Shown here in pieces: positions 17,600-25,247 of a DNA stretch of 64,000 bases. A program made the position numbers and the translations under genes. The stretch is from assembly GCF_014385095.1 (NCBI RefSeq), contig NZ_JACRTC010000003.1:62001-126000 (forward strand). The letters are read 5' to 3'. The notes beneath the pieces were generated by a model that saw only the letters and a program-made list of their open reading frames with translations, made no database searches and was not told the origin of the DNA. The stretch is from Zongyangia hominis. Its GTDB lineage: Bacteria; Bacillota; Clostridia; Oscillospirales; Ruminococcaceae. Numbering within the stretch: position 1 is the first letter of the stretch; each line of letters starts with the position of its first letter.

Positions 17600-17791
17600 G
17601 ATGATTGGGCCTTGCAGCGGAAGGGCGGATGTGCGGGTACTTCCCGCGGCAGGGGATGCAGCACACCCGGTTTCCAAGCCTACCGCTGTTTCTGTGCACA
17701 TGCGGGGCACAGCGCGTTTCCGCGCGAAGCCCCCGTCTCTACCAATGATCCAGTAGAAAACGCCTGTCCGCTGTGGACAGGCGTTTTTTTT
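17600..17791 (+). ncRNA. ssrS: Structured RNA, probable 6S RNA (ssrS)
   Basis: After the spx-like stop, 17600-17608 (GATGATTGG) pairs with 17742-17750 (CCAATGATC) with one mismatch, closing a domain of about 150 bases. Inside are CAGCGG/CCGCTG (17615-17620/17683-17688), TGTGC/GCACA, GCGGG/CCCGC, and CTGTGC/GCACAG hairpins, and a Rho-independent terminator (17757-17791) ends it. One long closed stem with a central open region and 3' terminator is the 6S RNA plan, and GGCAGGGGATGCAGCACACC resembles clostridial 6S sequences as I remember them. The structure is directly visible; the family name is a judgement. Confidence 0.55.
17757..17791. terminator. Terminator of the 6S-like RNA / convergent
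   Basis: AAAACGCCTGTCC/GGACAGGCGTTTT with a 5-base loop and eight Ts. It also serves the leftward GNAT gene that ends at 17832. Confidence 0.95.
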
Positions 17792-17831
17792 CGAGGCCCC
17801 GCTTTTTCGATGCCGGAAAGTCGGGGCCCTT

Positions 17832-18338
17832 TTAGAGGACCTTTTCCATGGGAATGAGCCCGGAAGAGTCCGGGCCTTCCCCGGGGTGAACCGCCCGGTA
17901 GCCCAGCCGCTCATAAAAGCCGCGGGCGGTGAGAGAGGACGCGAGCACCACCTTTTTGCCGCCCAGGGCCCGGGCTTTTTCCTCCAGCCTTTGGAGGAGG
18001 AGCCGCCCCACCCCCTTGCCATGGAAATCCGGGTCCACAAAGACGGTGTACAGCCCGTAAGTTCCCGCATCCTCCCGGTCGGGGAGGAGACGGGCGCAGC
18101 CCACTGGAACAGTGTCCCGCAGCGCCACCAGGCTGCTCCCCTCCCCCATCAGGATGCGGACATCCTCGGGGGTGTGGCGGGCGCAGAGCCGCTCGATCTC
18201 CTCACAGGGATAGTCGCGGCTGTTGACCTGTCGGAAATTGCGGCGGATGAGGGAAGAAAGGGCGTCGGCATACCGGTCCTCGTAGGGGACGATGGAGAGG
18301 GGGGATTCCTCGTGGAGCTTCTGGGACGGACAGGGCAT
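17832..18338 (-). CDS. GNAT family N-acetyltransferase
   Basis: 168-residue GNAT. The acetyl-CoA-binding region TVFVDPDFHGKGVGRLLLQ (about residues 109-127) and the closing SSLTARGFYERLGYRAV are clear. The N-terminal region (VPYEDRYADALSSLIRRNF) is typical of small-molecule acetyltransferases. The substrate is unknown. ATG 18338 follows AAAAGGAGGTCACG. It stands alone, convergent with the ylxP operon and divergent from kdpD. Confidence 0.87.
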   Translation of the reverse strand: MPCPSQKLHEESPLSIVPYEDRYADALSSLIRRNFRQVNSRDYPCEEIERLCARHTPEDVRILMGEGSSLVALRDTVPVGCARLLPDREDAGTYGLYTVFVDPDFHGKGVGRLLLQRLEEKARALGGKKVVLASSLTARGFYERLGYRAVHPGEGPDSSGLIPMEKVL

Positions 18339-18437
18339 GGTCGTGACCTCCTTTTCTCTTAAGCCCCATTGTAATGCGCCGGGAGGAAAAGGGCAAGGGG
18401 CTTCGGGGGAAAAGGATGGCCGGGGCCGCTTTGACAA

Positions 18438-18466
18438 TTGCATCACCGGGCCTTTTGTGGGATAAT
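18438..18466 (+). promoter_or_regulatory. Promoter of kdpDE
   Basis: TTGCAT (18438-18443), 17-bp spacer, GATAAT (18461-18466). A perfect TTGACA at 18431 is too far from this -10. The promoter position argues that the kdpD start lies after about 18473. Confidence 0.6.
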
Positions 18467-18508
18467 AATGACAAAGAATCCGGCATGGGCAAAAAGGGGG
18501 GGAATAGG

Positions 18509-20359
18509 ATGAAAAAATGCGCATCGGCCGCTAGAGCGAAGGAAGCCGCGGCCCCGTCACAAAGGGAGGGCAAGCGCCTCGGAGAAGGGGCCGCCCTGGC
18601 CGCAGGGAGGGATGTCCCGTCTCCAAACGAAGCCGGGCCCCGCGAAGGACAAAAGAGCCCCCTCCCCCACGGGTCCAACCCATCGGCAGAAAGGGGTAAG
18701 CGCCTCGGAGAAAGGGCCGCCCGGGCCGGGAAAAAAGACAGGCCTTTGGGGGAGAGACAAGGCAAGGGCAGAGGGTTTGGGCGCCGTGAGACCCTCCCCT
18801 TTTCCGGGGGTCCAGTGGAGAAAGACTATCTGCCGGGGATCAATTTGGAGGATACCGGTAAACTGCTTTTCATCATGGCTTTGGCCACCCTATTGGGCTT
18901 GGGGTTTGAGCACCTGGGCTTTAGCAAGGCCATCATCATGGCCCTGTATATCCTGGGTGTGCTGCTCATTTCCACCCAGTGCAGCGGCCGGGGCTACGGG
19001 GCTGCCTCCTCCCTTATAGCGGTATTGGCTTTCAACTTCTTTTTTACCGTCCCCCGTTTCACCTTTGTTGCCCAGGGCGCCGAATATCCGGTGACCTTTA
19101 TCATCATGTTTATCATTTCCCTGATCACCAGCACCCTGACCCTGAGGGTGCGGCGGCAGGCGAGAGCCCAGGCCCGCAGCGCCCACCGCATGGCGGTGCT
19201 CCTCGATACCAGCCAGAAGCTCCAGCGGGCGGCGAGCCTCGACGACATTGTGGAGGTCTCCTCCGCCCAGCTCTGCCGCCTGCTCGACCGGACCATCGTC
19301 TTTTATCCAGTGTCCGACGCCGCCCTCGCGCGGCCGGTGCTGCTTTCCCCCGCGGGAGTGGAGGAAGCCCCCGGCGGCCTTTTGTCCGCGGAGGAGGAGA
19401 AGACGGCCGCGCGGGTGCTGGGCTCCCAAGAGCCGGCGGGGCGCACCACCGAGGTATGCCCCGGCGCCATGGCCTATTACTTCCCCGTTTGCAGCGGCGA
19501 CCAGGTGCTGGCCGTGGTGGGGGTGGTCCTGGGAGAGGGGGAGCAGGTGGACCCCATGGACCTCTCCTTGCTCCAAGGCCTGCAAAGCGAGATCGGCTTT
19601 GCGCTGGAAAAGTACCGGCTCGGGGAAATCCAAAAGGAAATTTCCATGCAGGCCGAGCGGGAGCGGCTGCGCTCTAACCTCTTGCGGGCCATTTCCCATG
19701 ACCTGCGCACGCCGCTGACCAGCATTTCGGGTAACGCGTCCATCCTGCTTTCCGACGGGGCGCGCTTCGAGGAAGGGGCCCGGCACAAAATCTATGGGGA
19801 CATCTACGACGACGCCATGTGGCTCATCAGCCTAGTGGAAAATCTACTGTCAGTGACCCATATCGACAACGGCACCATGGAAATCCGCCGCCAGCCCGAG
19901 CTGTGCGAGGAGATCGTCGCCGAGGCACTGCGCCATCTCAGCCGCCAGGCGGGGGAACACCATATCGCCGTGGACATCCCCGATTCCTTGCTCATGGTGC
20001 CGGCCGACGCGGGACTTATGGTCCAGGTGATCATCAATATCGTCAATAACGCCATCAAATATACTCCCGCTGGTTCCGCCATCACGGTATCGGCGCGACG
20101 GGAGGGGGAAAAGGCGGTGTTTGAGGTGGCGGACACCGGCGGAGGCATCTCGGATCGGGACAAGGCCCGGCTCTTCGACATGTTTTTTACCATCGACAAT
20201 AACCGGGGGGACAGCCGCCGGGGCCTTGGCCTGGGGCTCTCCCTGTGCAAATCTATTGTGGAAGCCCACGGCGGGGAGATCTATGTAAAGGACAACCTGC
20301 CCCATGGGACCGTCATCGGCTTTACCCTGCAAGCGGAGGAGGCGTTTTCGAATGCATAA
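18509..20359 (+). CDS. kdpD: KdpD-like sensor histidine kinase lacking the N-terminal KdpD/Usp part
   Basis: 616 residues. A basic, low-complexity stretch (1-100) leads into a DUF4118 four-helix membrane domain (about 115-220: LLFIMALATLLGLGFEHLGF, IIMALYILGVLLIST and later helices). Next is a GAF-like region (about 240-370), then HisKA with AISHDLRTPLTSISGN (phospho-His in SHDLRTP) and an HATPase with NNAIKYTPAG, DTGGGI and GLGLGLSLC. Unlike classical KdpD (about 900 residues), it lacks the N-terminal KdpD and Usp domains that read K+ and other signals. ATG 18509 follows GGGGGGGAATAGG. The end overlaps kdpE. The repeat-rich N-terminus may be an expansion. Confidence 0.87.
   Translation: MKKCASAARAKEAAAPSQREGKRLGEGAALAAGRDVPSPNEAGPREGQKSPLPHGSNPSAERGKRLGERAARAGKKDRPLGERQGKGRGFGRRETLPFSGGPVEKDYLPGINLEDTGKLLFIMALATLLGLGFEHLGFSKAIIMALYILGVLLISTQCSGRGYGAASSLIAVLAFNFFFTVPRFTFVAQGAEYPVTFIIMFIISLITSTLTLRVRRQARAQARSAHRMAVLLDTSQKLQRAASLDDIVEVSSAQLCRLLDRTIVFYPVSDAALARPVLLSPAGVEEAPGGLLSAEEEKTAARVLGSQEPAGRTTEVCPGAMAYYFPVCSGDQVLAVVGVVLGEGEQVDPMDLSLLQGLQSEIGFALEKYRLGEIQKEISMQAERERLRSNLLRAISHDLRTPLTSISGNASILLSDGARFEEGARHKIYGDIYDDAMWLISLVENLLSVTHIDNGTMEIRRQPELCEEIVAEALRHLSRQAGEHHIAVDIPDSLLMVPADAGLMVQVIINIVNNAIKYTPAGSAITVSARREGEKAVFEVADTGGGISDRDKARLFDMFFTIDNNRGDSRRGLGLGLSLCKSIVEAHGGEIYVKDNLPHGTVIGFTLQAEEAFSNA
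18568..18730 (+). repeat. Imperfect direct repeats inside the kdpD N-terminus
   Basis: Two near-copies of about 34 bp start with GCAAGCGCCTCGGAGAA (from about 18571) and GTAAGCGCCTCGGAGAA (from about 18694), encoding GKRLGEGAALAAG and GKRLGERAARAGK, about 123 bp apart. They lie in a GC-rich segment with no known domain. Confidence 0.6.
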
Positions 20360-21062
20360 AATATCAATTTTAGTGGTGGAGGACGACAAGGCGGTGCGAA
20401 ATCTCATCACCACGACCTTAGAGGCCCACGGCTATCTCTACCGGGCGGCAGGGACCGGGGAGGCGGCCATATTGGAGGCGGTGTCGGGGCGTCCCGACAT
20501 CATCATTCTCGATCTGGGCCTGCCCGACATGGACGGGGTGGAGATCATCGAAAAGGTCCGGGGCTGGAGCCGGTGCCCCATCATCGTGGTCAGCGCCAGG
20601 AGCGAGGACCGGGACAAGATCGAGGCGCTGGACGCGGGAGCCGACGACTATCTCACCAAGCCCTTCTCTGTCGACGAACTGCTCGCCCGCATCCGGGTGG
20701 CCATCCGCAAGATGAGCTACGACAATTCCGGGGCGGGGGAGGACGCGGTCTTTCAAAACGGCGGGCTCAAAATTGATTACAGCGCCGGCTGTGTCTATGT
20801 GGAGGACAGGGAAGTCCACTTGACCCCCATCGAATATAAGCTGTTGTGTTTGCTTGCTAAAAACTTGGGCAAAGTGCTCACCCACAATTACATTCTCAAA
20901 TCCATCTGGGTCAATGTGCTAGAAAGCGATGTCCCCTCCCTGCGTGTGTTTATGGCCACCCTGCGCAAGAAAATAGAAAAGGACCCGTCAAATCCCCGGT
21001 ACATCCAGACCCACATCGGCGTGGGATACCGGATGATTCGCAGGCAGGGGGACGAGTCGTAA
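20352..21062 (+). CDS. kdpE: KdpE-like response regulator (OmpR/PhoB type)
   Basis: 236-residue regulator: a receiver with ILVVEDDKAVRN (acidic pocket), IIILDLGLPDMDG (phospho-Asp), VSARSE and DYLTKPF (Lys), then a winged-helix DNA-binding domain with HLTPIEYKLLCLLAKN and RVFMATLRKKIEKDP, ending THIGVGYRM. This is the KdpE pattern. Its ATG lies 5 bases before the kdpD stop, so the two are coupled. No kdpFABC, ktr or trk gene is in the window, so the target must be elsewhere. Confidence 0.92.
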   Translation: MHKISILVVEDDKAVRNLITTTLEAHGYLYRAAGTGEAAILEAVSGRPDIIILDLGLPDMDGVEIIEKVRGWSRCPIIVVSARSEDRDKIEALDAGADDYLTKPFSVDELLARIRVAIRKMSYDNSGAGEDAVFQNGGLKIDYSAGCVYVEDREVHLTPIEYKLLCLLAKNLGKVLTHNYILKSIWVNVLESDVPSLRVFMATLRKKIEKDPSNPRYIQTHIGVGYRMIRRQGDES

Positions 21063-21080
21063 AACCGAAAGGAGCAAATC

Positions 21081-21329
21081 ATGGCGACAGATCTGCAAAA
21101 GATCCCCGGCGTGGGAAAGAAGATAGCGGAGAGCTTTAAGATCATGGGGTTTCATTCGGTGGAGGAGCTGCGGGGCCAGGATCCCCAGGAGCTCTATGAC
21201 CGGTGGTGCCTCATCGAGGGGTGTCAGGTGGACCGGTGCGTACTCTACGTCTACCGGTGCGCGGTCTACTTTGCCGAGACCGAGCACCCCGATCCCGAAA
21301 AACTCAAGTGGTGGAACTGGAAGGACTAG
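21081..21329 (+). CDS. Helix-hairpin-helix protein (Cdd1/pathogenicity-locus type)
   Basis: 82 residues. A helix-hairpin-helix DNA-binding motif (LQKIPGVGKKIAESFKIMGF) is followed by LRGQDPQELYDRWCLIEG and a Cys-containing VDRCVLYVYRCAVYFAE, the pattern of the small Cdd1-like family. The role is unknown; non-specific DNA binding is likely from the fold. ATG 21081 follows AAAGGAGCAAATC. It sits 18 bases after kdpE and 22 before a GNAT, probably the same transcript. Confidence 0.85.
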   Translation: MATDLQKIPGVGKKIAESFKIMGFHSVEELRGQDPQELYDRWCLIEGCQVDRCVLYVYRCAVYFAETEHPDPEKLKWWNWKD

Positions 21330-21351
21330 GGTCCTCTGGAAAGGAGCAGAT

Positions 21352-21822
21352 ATGCAGCTGAGCGTAGAAGAAGTCAAGGAAAACCGGGAGGAGTGGATGC
21401 CGCTTCTTCTGCTGGCCGATCCGGAGGAAACGATGGTGGAAAAATATCTCCATCAAGGTATCATGGTGGCGGTGTACGGCGACGGGGAGCCCGCCGGTGT
21501 CATCATCGCCGTACCGCTGGAAGGCGGCCGGGAGTGGGAAATTAAGAACGTGGCGGTGGCCCCAAGATTTTGGCGCAGAGGGATCGGCACCCTCCTCATC
21601 GAGGAGGTGGAGCGCCGCCTGCCGAAAGAAGCGGACACCCTCTGGGTGGGGACCGGCGGCTTTGATTCCGGCCCCTTCCTTTTCTATGAAGAGTGCGGCT
21701 TTCAGTTTGACCATGTGTTGGAAAACTTCTTTGTGGATAACTACCCCGAACCCATCATCGACGAGGGGGAGCAGTGCGTGGACATGTACTACCTGAAAAA
21801 GACCAGCTTCCGCTGGGGTTAG
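21352..21822 (+). CDS. GNAT family N-acetyltransferase
   Basis: 156-residue GNAT. The acetyl-CoA motif is VAVAPRFWRRGIGTLLIEEV (about residues 67-86), followed by GFDSGPFLFYEECGFQF; the acidic C-terminus ends DMYYLKKTSFRWG. The substrate is unknown. The ATG follows GGAAAGGAGCAGAT. It is last in the kdpDE-HhH-GNAT run. No terminator hairpin is seen right after it; the next 160 bases contain a short duplicated sequence of the following gene's end. Confidence 0.85.
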   Translation: MQLSVEEVKENREEWMPLLLLADPEETMVEKYLHQGIMVAVYGDGEPAGVIIAVPLEGGREWEIKNVAVAPRFWRRGIGTLLIEEVERRLPKEADTLWVGTGGFDSGPFLFYEECGFQFDHVLENFFVDNYPEPIIDEGEQCVDMYYLKKTSFRWG

Positions 21823-21874
21823 CCGCGCTGGGACGTAATTGAAATCATAAATGCGATCTTCGGCAGTGGCCCTT

Positions 21875-21999
21875 ACAAAACTCAGGGCCGTCTTCCAGCG
21901 GTACGGCGAGTTGCCGCAGACATGCCGCGCCGAGGCTCGTTGCACCATAAGCGTGTGCCTCGCACCGAAGCCTCGAACAAAACTCAGAGCGCGTCTTCC
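21875..21999. repeat. Short direct repeat copying a gene end
   Basis: ACAAAACTCAG plus GGCCGTCTTCC (21875-21896) recurs almost exactly at 21977-21999 (ACAAAACTCAGAGCGCGTCTTCC). The second copy contains the last codons and stop of the glycosylase gene on the minus strand. Spacing is 102 bp. Confidence 0.6.
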
Positions 22000-22514
22000 C
22001 GCACCGGTAGGTGCAGGTGGGGAAGGATGACGCGGTAGGCTTCGGTGAGGGTGTCCAGGTTGTGATAGCGGCAGTTGGCGGGACTAGTGGAGGGTAGGGT
22101 GGCGGCCTCCACGCCTGTCTGGGGTAGAATGAGCCGCCGGTAGAGGGCGGCGGCCTTGGCGCCGGTGGTATAGACGGCGGCGATGGGCGCGCGCGTTAAG
22201 AGCCCGGCGATGTCGTTGGGCCGAGGCTCCCGGATGGAGCCGTCGTCCGCCCCCGCGATGAGGCAGGAGGACAGCACGTCCCACAAAGCAATATGGGAAG
22301 AGAGCAGGAGGGCTCTCTTTTCTTCATTTGTCTGGGGCAGCGGGGCGTTTAAGAGCCGCGCCATCACCTTCCAGAACCGGTTTTGGGGATGGGAATAGTA
22401 AAATCCGGCCTCCCGGGACTTGGGGGAGGGCATGGTGCCCAGAATGAGCACCCGGGAATGGGCGTCATATACGGGCGGAAGGGTGTGCTCCACCCGGGAC
22501 AGGGGAAGATTCAT
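21984..22514 (-). CDS. DNA-deoxyinosine (hypoxanthine) glycosylase, UDG superfamily
   Basis: 176 residues. It belongs to the uracil-DNA-glycosylase fold group that removes deaminated bases. Visible motifs are VLILGTMPSPKSREAGFYY (motif A region with GTMPS and the SHPQNRFWKV run) and LPSTSPANCRYHNLDTL near the C-terminus. These are the marks of the hypoxanthine-glycosylase group of Firmicutes. The reaction would be base excision of inosine after adenine deamination. ATG 22514 follows AGGTGATC. It is divergent from a sirtuin gene. Confidence 0.87.
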   Translation of the reverse strand: MNLPLSRVEHTLPPVYDAHSRVLILGTMPSPKSREAGFYYSHPQNRFWKVMARLLNAPLPQTNEEKRALLLSSHIALWDVLSSCLIAGADDGSIREPRPNDIAGLLTRAPIAAVYTTGAKAAALYRRLILPQTGVEAATLPSTSPANCRYHNLDTLTEAYRVILPHLHLPVREDAL

Positions 22515-22651
22515 AAAGATCACCTCAGCCCCATTGTACCACACGCCGGTGCGTTTGCTAGAGGAAAATGGGGGAATATCAGGAACATATAGCCGGGAGG
22601 AACTCCCCGGTAAACAGCGCCGGGAAATACCGGCGGATGGAGGTGTCAAGC

Positions 22652-23374
22652 ATGGACAAACAAAGCGCATTGCAACAAATGATCGACGAGAGCGGGCGCA
22701 TTGTATTCTTTGGCGGGGCGGGGGTCTCCACCGAAAGCGGCATCCCGGACTTTCGCAGCGTGGACGGGCTCTACCACCAAAAGTACGACTACCCCCCTGA
22801 GACCATCATCAGCCACAGCTTTTTTGTGGAGAACCCGGAGGCCTTTTACAAGTTCTACAAGGAAAAGATGCTCTGTCTGGACGCAAGCCCCAACGCGGCC
22901 CACCGGAAGCTTTCTGAGCTGGAGGCGTGCGGGAAGCTCAGCGCCGTCATCACCCAGAACATCGACGGGTTCCACCAGGCGGCGGGGAGCAAGCGGGTGT
23001 TGGAACTCCACGGCAGTATCCACCGCAACTTCTGTATGCGGTGCGGCAAATTCTATGACGCCGCCTATGTCCGGGACGCCGCCGGCATTCCCCGGTGCTC
23101 CTGCGGCGGGATGGTCAAGCCCGACGTGGTCCTCTATGAGGAGAGCCTGGACAGCGACACCCTCCAGCAGTCGGTGGAGCTTATCGCGGGCGCGGATATG
23201 CTCATCGTCGGCGGCACCTCCCTGGCGGTCTACCCGGCGGCGGGACTGCTGCGGTACTACCGGGGCGGGAAGTTGGTGGTCATCAACAAGTCTCCCACCC
23301 CCATGGACCAGAGTGCCGACCTGCTCATTTCCGGCAAGATCGGGGAGGTGCTGGGCGCCGTTTCCTGCCGCTGA
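22652..23374 (+). CDS. cobB: NAD-dependent protein deacylase, sirtuin (CobB/NpdA)
   Basis: 240-residue Sir2 enzyme that removes acyl groups from lysines using NAD. Clear motifs are GGAGVSTESGIPDFRS (NAD loop), TQNIDGFHQAAG (catalytic region), ELHGSIHRNFC with the catalytic His, a zinc site CMRCG...CSCGG, and VGGTSLAVYPAAG and INKSPTP. ATG 22652 has TGGAGGTGTC in front. A single-gene unit with its own terminator. With six GNAT genes in the window, reversible protein acetylation in this organism is plausible but not shown here. Confidence 0.94.
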   Translation: MDKQSALQQMIDESGRIVFFGGAGVSTESGIPDFRSVDGLYHQKYDYPPETIISHSFFVENPEAFYKFYKEKMLCLDASPNAAHRKLSELEACGKLSAVITQNIDGFHQAAGSKRVLELHGSIHRNFCMRCGKFYDAAYVRDAAGIPRCSCGGMVKPDVVLYEESLDSDTLQQSVELIAGADMLIVGGTSLAVYPAAGLLRYYRGGKLVVINKSPTPMDQSADLLISGKIGEVLGAVSCR

Positions 23375-23379
23375 CAGCA

Positions 23380-23416
23380 AAAGCCCCGGCGCTTCCGAGG
23401 AGGAGCGCCGGGGCTT
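23380..23416. terminator. Convergent terminator (sirtuin / XRE regulator)
   Basis: AAAGCCCCGGCGCT pairs with AGCGCCGGGGCTTT around a 10-base loop. Confidence 0.85.
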
Positions 23417-23448
23417 TACAGTTGGGTCCGCGTTTCCCGCCATTGAGT

Positions 23449-24519
23449 TTACAACGCGTCCAGTGCCTGCTGCACCGCTAAAAAACGGGGATGATGGGAG
23501 AGAGTGGAAAAGGCGGGGTTTAGGCGGAGGACCGAAGCCAAGTTTTTCTTCACATAGTCGGGGGAAAAGACGGCGCTTGTAAATTCACAGCCGTCGAAGA
23601 GGGGATTCTCCTCGAGGGCGGCGAGCAGGTCCCCCCACTGGGGCAGGAAGGCCGCCAGCTCTTCCAGAGCGGCCAAGGATTTCTCCTCCTCCCCGCGCAG
23701 GGCGTGACATTCGGCCAGAGTCAGCAGATGGTTGGGGAGGGAGGTCTCCGTGAGTCCCACACAGGTGAGAAGCTCCCGCTGCTTTTGGAGAAGGACGAGC
23801 GCCCGGTCCCAGTCCTCTTCCCGTTTGGCGATGGTGTAGAGACTCATCAGGCAGAGGTTCGCGTCGCTGAGCCTTGCGTAGAGAAGCTGCCCGCAGGCCT
23901 TCTTAGCGGCGGTCAGATCCCCTTTGCTCAGATAGATACCGATGAGCATCATGTCGGGATTTGCCTCCTGCCGGGGAAGCTCGCCGAGGAGCGCTTCCGC
24001 CCGCTCCGGCTCCTCGGCGGTGAGAAGGCTTGCTAAAAGCAGCGTCGCCGATTGGCTCACCTTGGCGTCGTCGCTCTCTCTGGCATCCGACAAGAGCTCC
24101 TTTGCAAGGGCAAACATCTCCTGCCGCTGCGCTTCCTCCTTGCACTGGGGCAGATAGACGGGCAGCAGCCCCGCCAGCCGGAATTTGAGAAAGTGGCTGT
24201 TGGGATATTCCCGGAGATAGCTCCGGCATAGCGCGAGCCCCGCCTCGGCGGATTCCTCCTCAAAGACCTGGGCGCACCGGCGGCTCCTTTCCATGACCTC
24301 TTCCGCCGTCAAATCCGGCACAAAGCCCAGCAGCGCGTCGGCGGTGGTCCCCAGAAAGCGGGCGATGGGGGAAATGAGCGTGATGTCGGGGTAGGCCCCC
24401 GCCGACTCCCATTTGGACACCGCGGCGGCGGAAACCCCCACGGCCGAGGCCAGCTGCTCCTGGGTGAGTCCCCGCTCCTTCCTGAGCCGGGCAATGGTGG
24501 AACCGATGGCAAGAATCAT
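23449..24519 (-). CDS. XRE-family regulator with a helical repeat C-terminus
   Basis: 356 residues. Residues about 5-60 are an XRE/Cro helix-turn-helix (IARLRKERGLTQEQLASAVG, then VSAAAVSKWESAGAYPD). The long remainder is a run of amphipathic helices typical of TPR-type arrays (for example LALCRSYLREYPNSHFLKFR). Such proteins are usually one-component regulators, often autoregulated. ATG 24519 follows AGGAGGACATC. It faces bioY across about 200 bases; a link to biotin genes is not supported because bioY has its own BirA box. Confidence 0.85.
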   Translation of the reverse strand: MILAIGSTIARLRKERGLTQEQLASAVGVSAAAVSKWESAGAYPDITLISPIARFLGTTADALLGFVPDLTAEEVMERSRRCAQVFEEESAEAGLALCRSYLREYPNSHFLKFRLAGLLPVYLPQCKEEAQRQEMFALAKELLSDARESDDAKVSQSATLLLASLLTAEEPERAEALLGELPRQEANPDMMLIGIYLSKGDLTAAKKACGQLLYARLSDANLCLMSLYTIAKREEDWDRALVLLQKQRELLTCVGLTETSLPNHLLTLAECHALRGEEEKSLAALEELAAFLPQWGDLLAALEENPLFDGCEFTSAVFSPDYVKKNLASVLRLNPAFSTLSHHPRFLAVQQALDAL

Positions 24520-24640
24520 GATGTCCTCCTCCTTTTCTTTGTCCTTATCATACCAGGAGCGGCCCCAACGCGCAATGGAGGCCAATTTAAGTAAAGCTCC
24601 GATTTTCTTAACCAGCGGTTGTGTTTGGTTTGTTTTTTTC

Positions 24641-24669
24641 TTGACAAATGACGGAAGATGTCGTATTCT
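24641..24669 (+). promoter_or_regulatory. Promoter of bioY
   Basis: Perfect TTGACA (24641-24646), 17-bp spacer, TATTCT (24664-24669). Confidence 0.8.
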
Positions 24670-24671
24670 AA

Positions 24672-24702
24672 TTGTAAACTAAAATAATAAAAAAGTTTAC
24701 AA
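24672..24702 (+). promoter_or_regulatory. BirA operator (biotin box) at bioY
   Basis: TTGTAAACT (24672-24680) and AGTTTACAA (24694-24702) are exact inverted half-sites with a 13-bp AT spacer. This matches the known Firmicute BirA box (TTGTAAAC-N-GTTTACAA type). It starts 3 bases after the -10, over the transcription start, so biotinyl-AMP-BirA binding should block transcription. Confidence 0.85.
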
Positions 24703-24716
24703 TAGGAGAAAAGGAT

Positions 24717-25247
24717 ATGACGACAAAATCACGTACCCAAAAGATCACCTTTTGCGCCCTCTTCGCGGCCCTGACGGCCATCCTGTCCCAGCTTGCCATT
24801 CCCATCGGAACGGTTCCCATCAATCTGGCCATGCTGGCGGTCTTTATCGCCGGCGGCGTGCTGGGACCCGTCTATGGGACCATCAGCATGGTGGTTTATG
24901 TGGCCCTGGGGGCGGTGGGCGTGCCGGTTTTCGCCATGTTTACCGGCGGCGTCGCCATCCTGGTGGGCCCCACCGGCGGCTATATCGCGGGCTATATCGC
25001 CGCGGCATGGCTGACGGGCCTCCTGATCTCCAAAGGCAGCGGAAAGGCCTGGCAGTCGGCGGCCGCCATGGTAGCGGGCCTCGCGCTGTGCTACCTGCTG
25101 GGAACGGCCTGGTTCATGGTGTCCACCGGCACCCCGTTGGCCGCCGCCCTGCTGGCCTGCGTGGCGCCCTTCCTCCCCGGGGACGCGATCAAGATCGCCG
25201 CGGCCACTTTAGTGGTGCGGGTGCTCAAAAAGCAGCTGGCATGGTGA
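24717..25247 (+). CDS. bioY: Biotin transporter substrate-binding subunit BioY
   Basis: S-component of an ECF-type biotin importer in the membrane; it works with shared energising subunits encoded elsewhere or alone. At 176 residues it is full length with six hydrophobic stretches. The family marks are ALFAALTAILSQLAIPIG, GGVLGPVYGTISM, and TGGVAILVGPTGGYIAGYI. The start follows AGGAGAAAAGGAT. The BirA box directly upstream confirms biotin regulation. Its last codons overlap the DUF1284 gene. Confidence 0.95.
   Translation: MTTKSRTQKITFCALFAALTAILSQLAIPIGTVPINLAMLAVFIAGGVLGPVYGTISMVVYVALGAVGVPVFAMFTGGVAILVGPTGGYIAGYIAAAWLTGLLISKGSGKAWQSAAAMVAGLALCYLLGTAWFMVSTGTPLAAALLACVAPFLPGDAIKIAAATLVVRVLKKQLAW

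Noticed and set aside
17586..17760. SRP RNA, RNase P or T-box identity for the structured RNA
   Set aside because: The SRP core GGTCAGGTCCGGAAGG, RNase P core GAGGAAAGTCC and T-box motif AGGGTGGTACCGCG are absent; the closed-stem plan fits 6S better.
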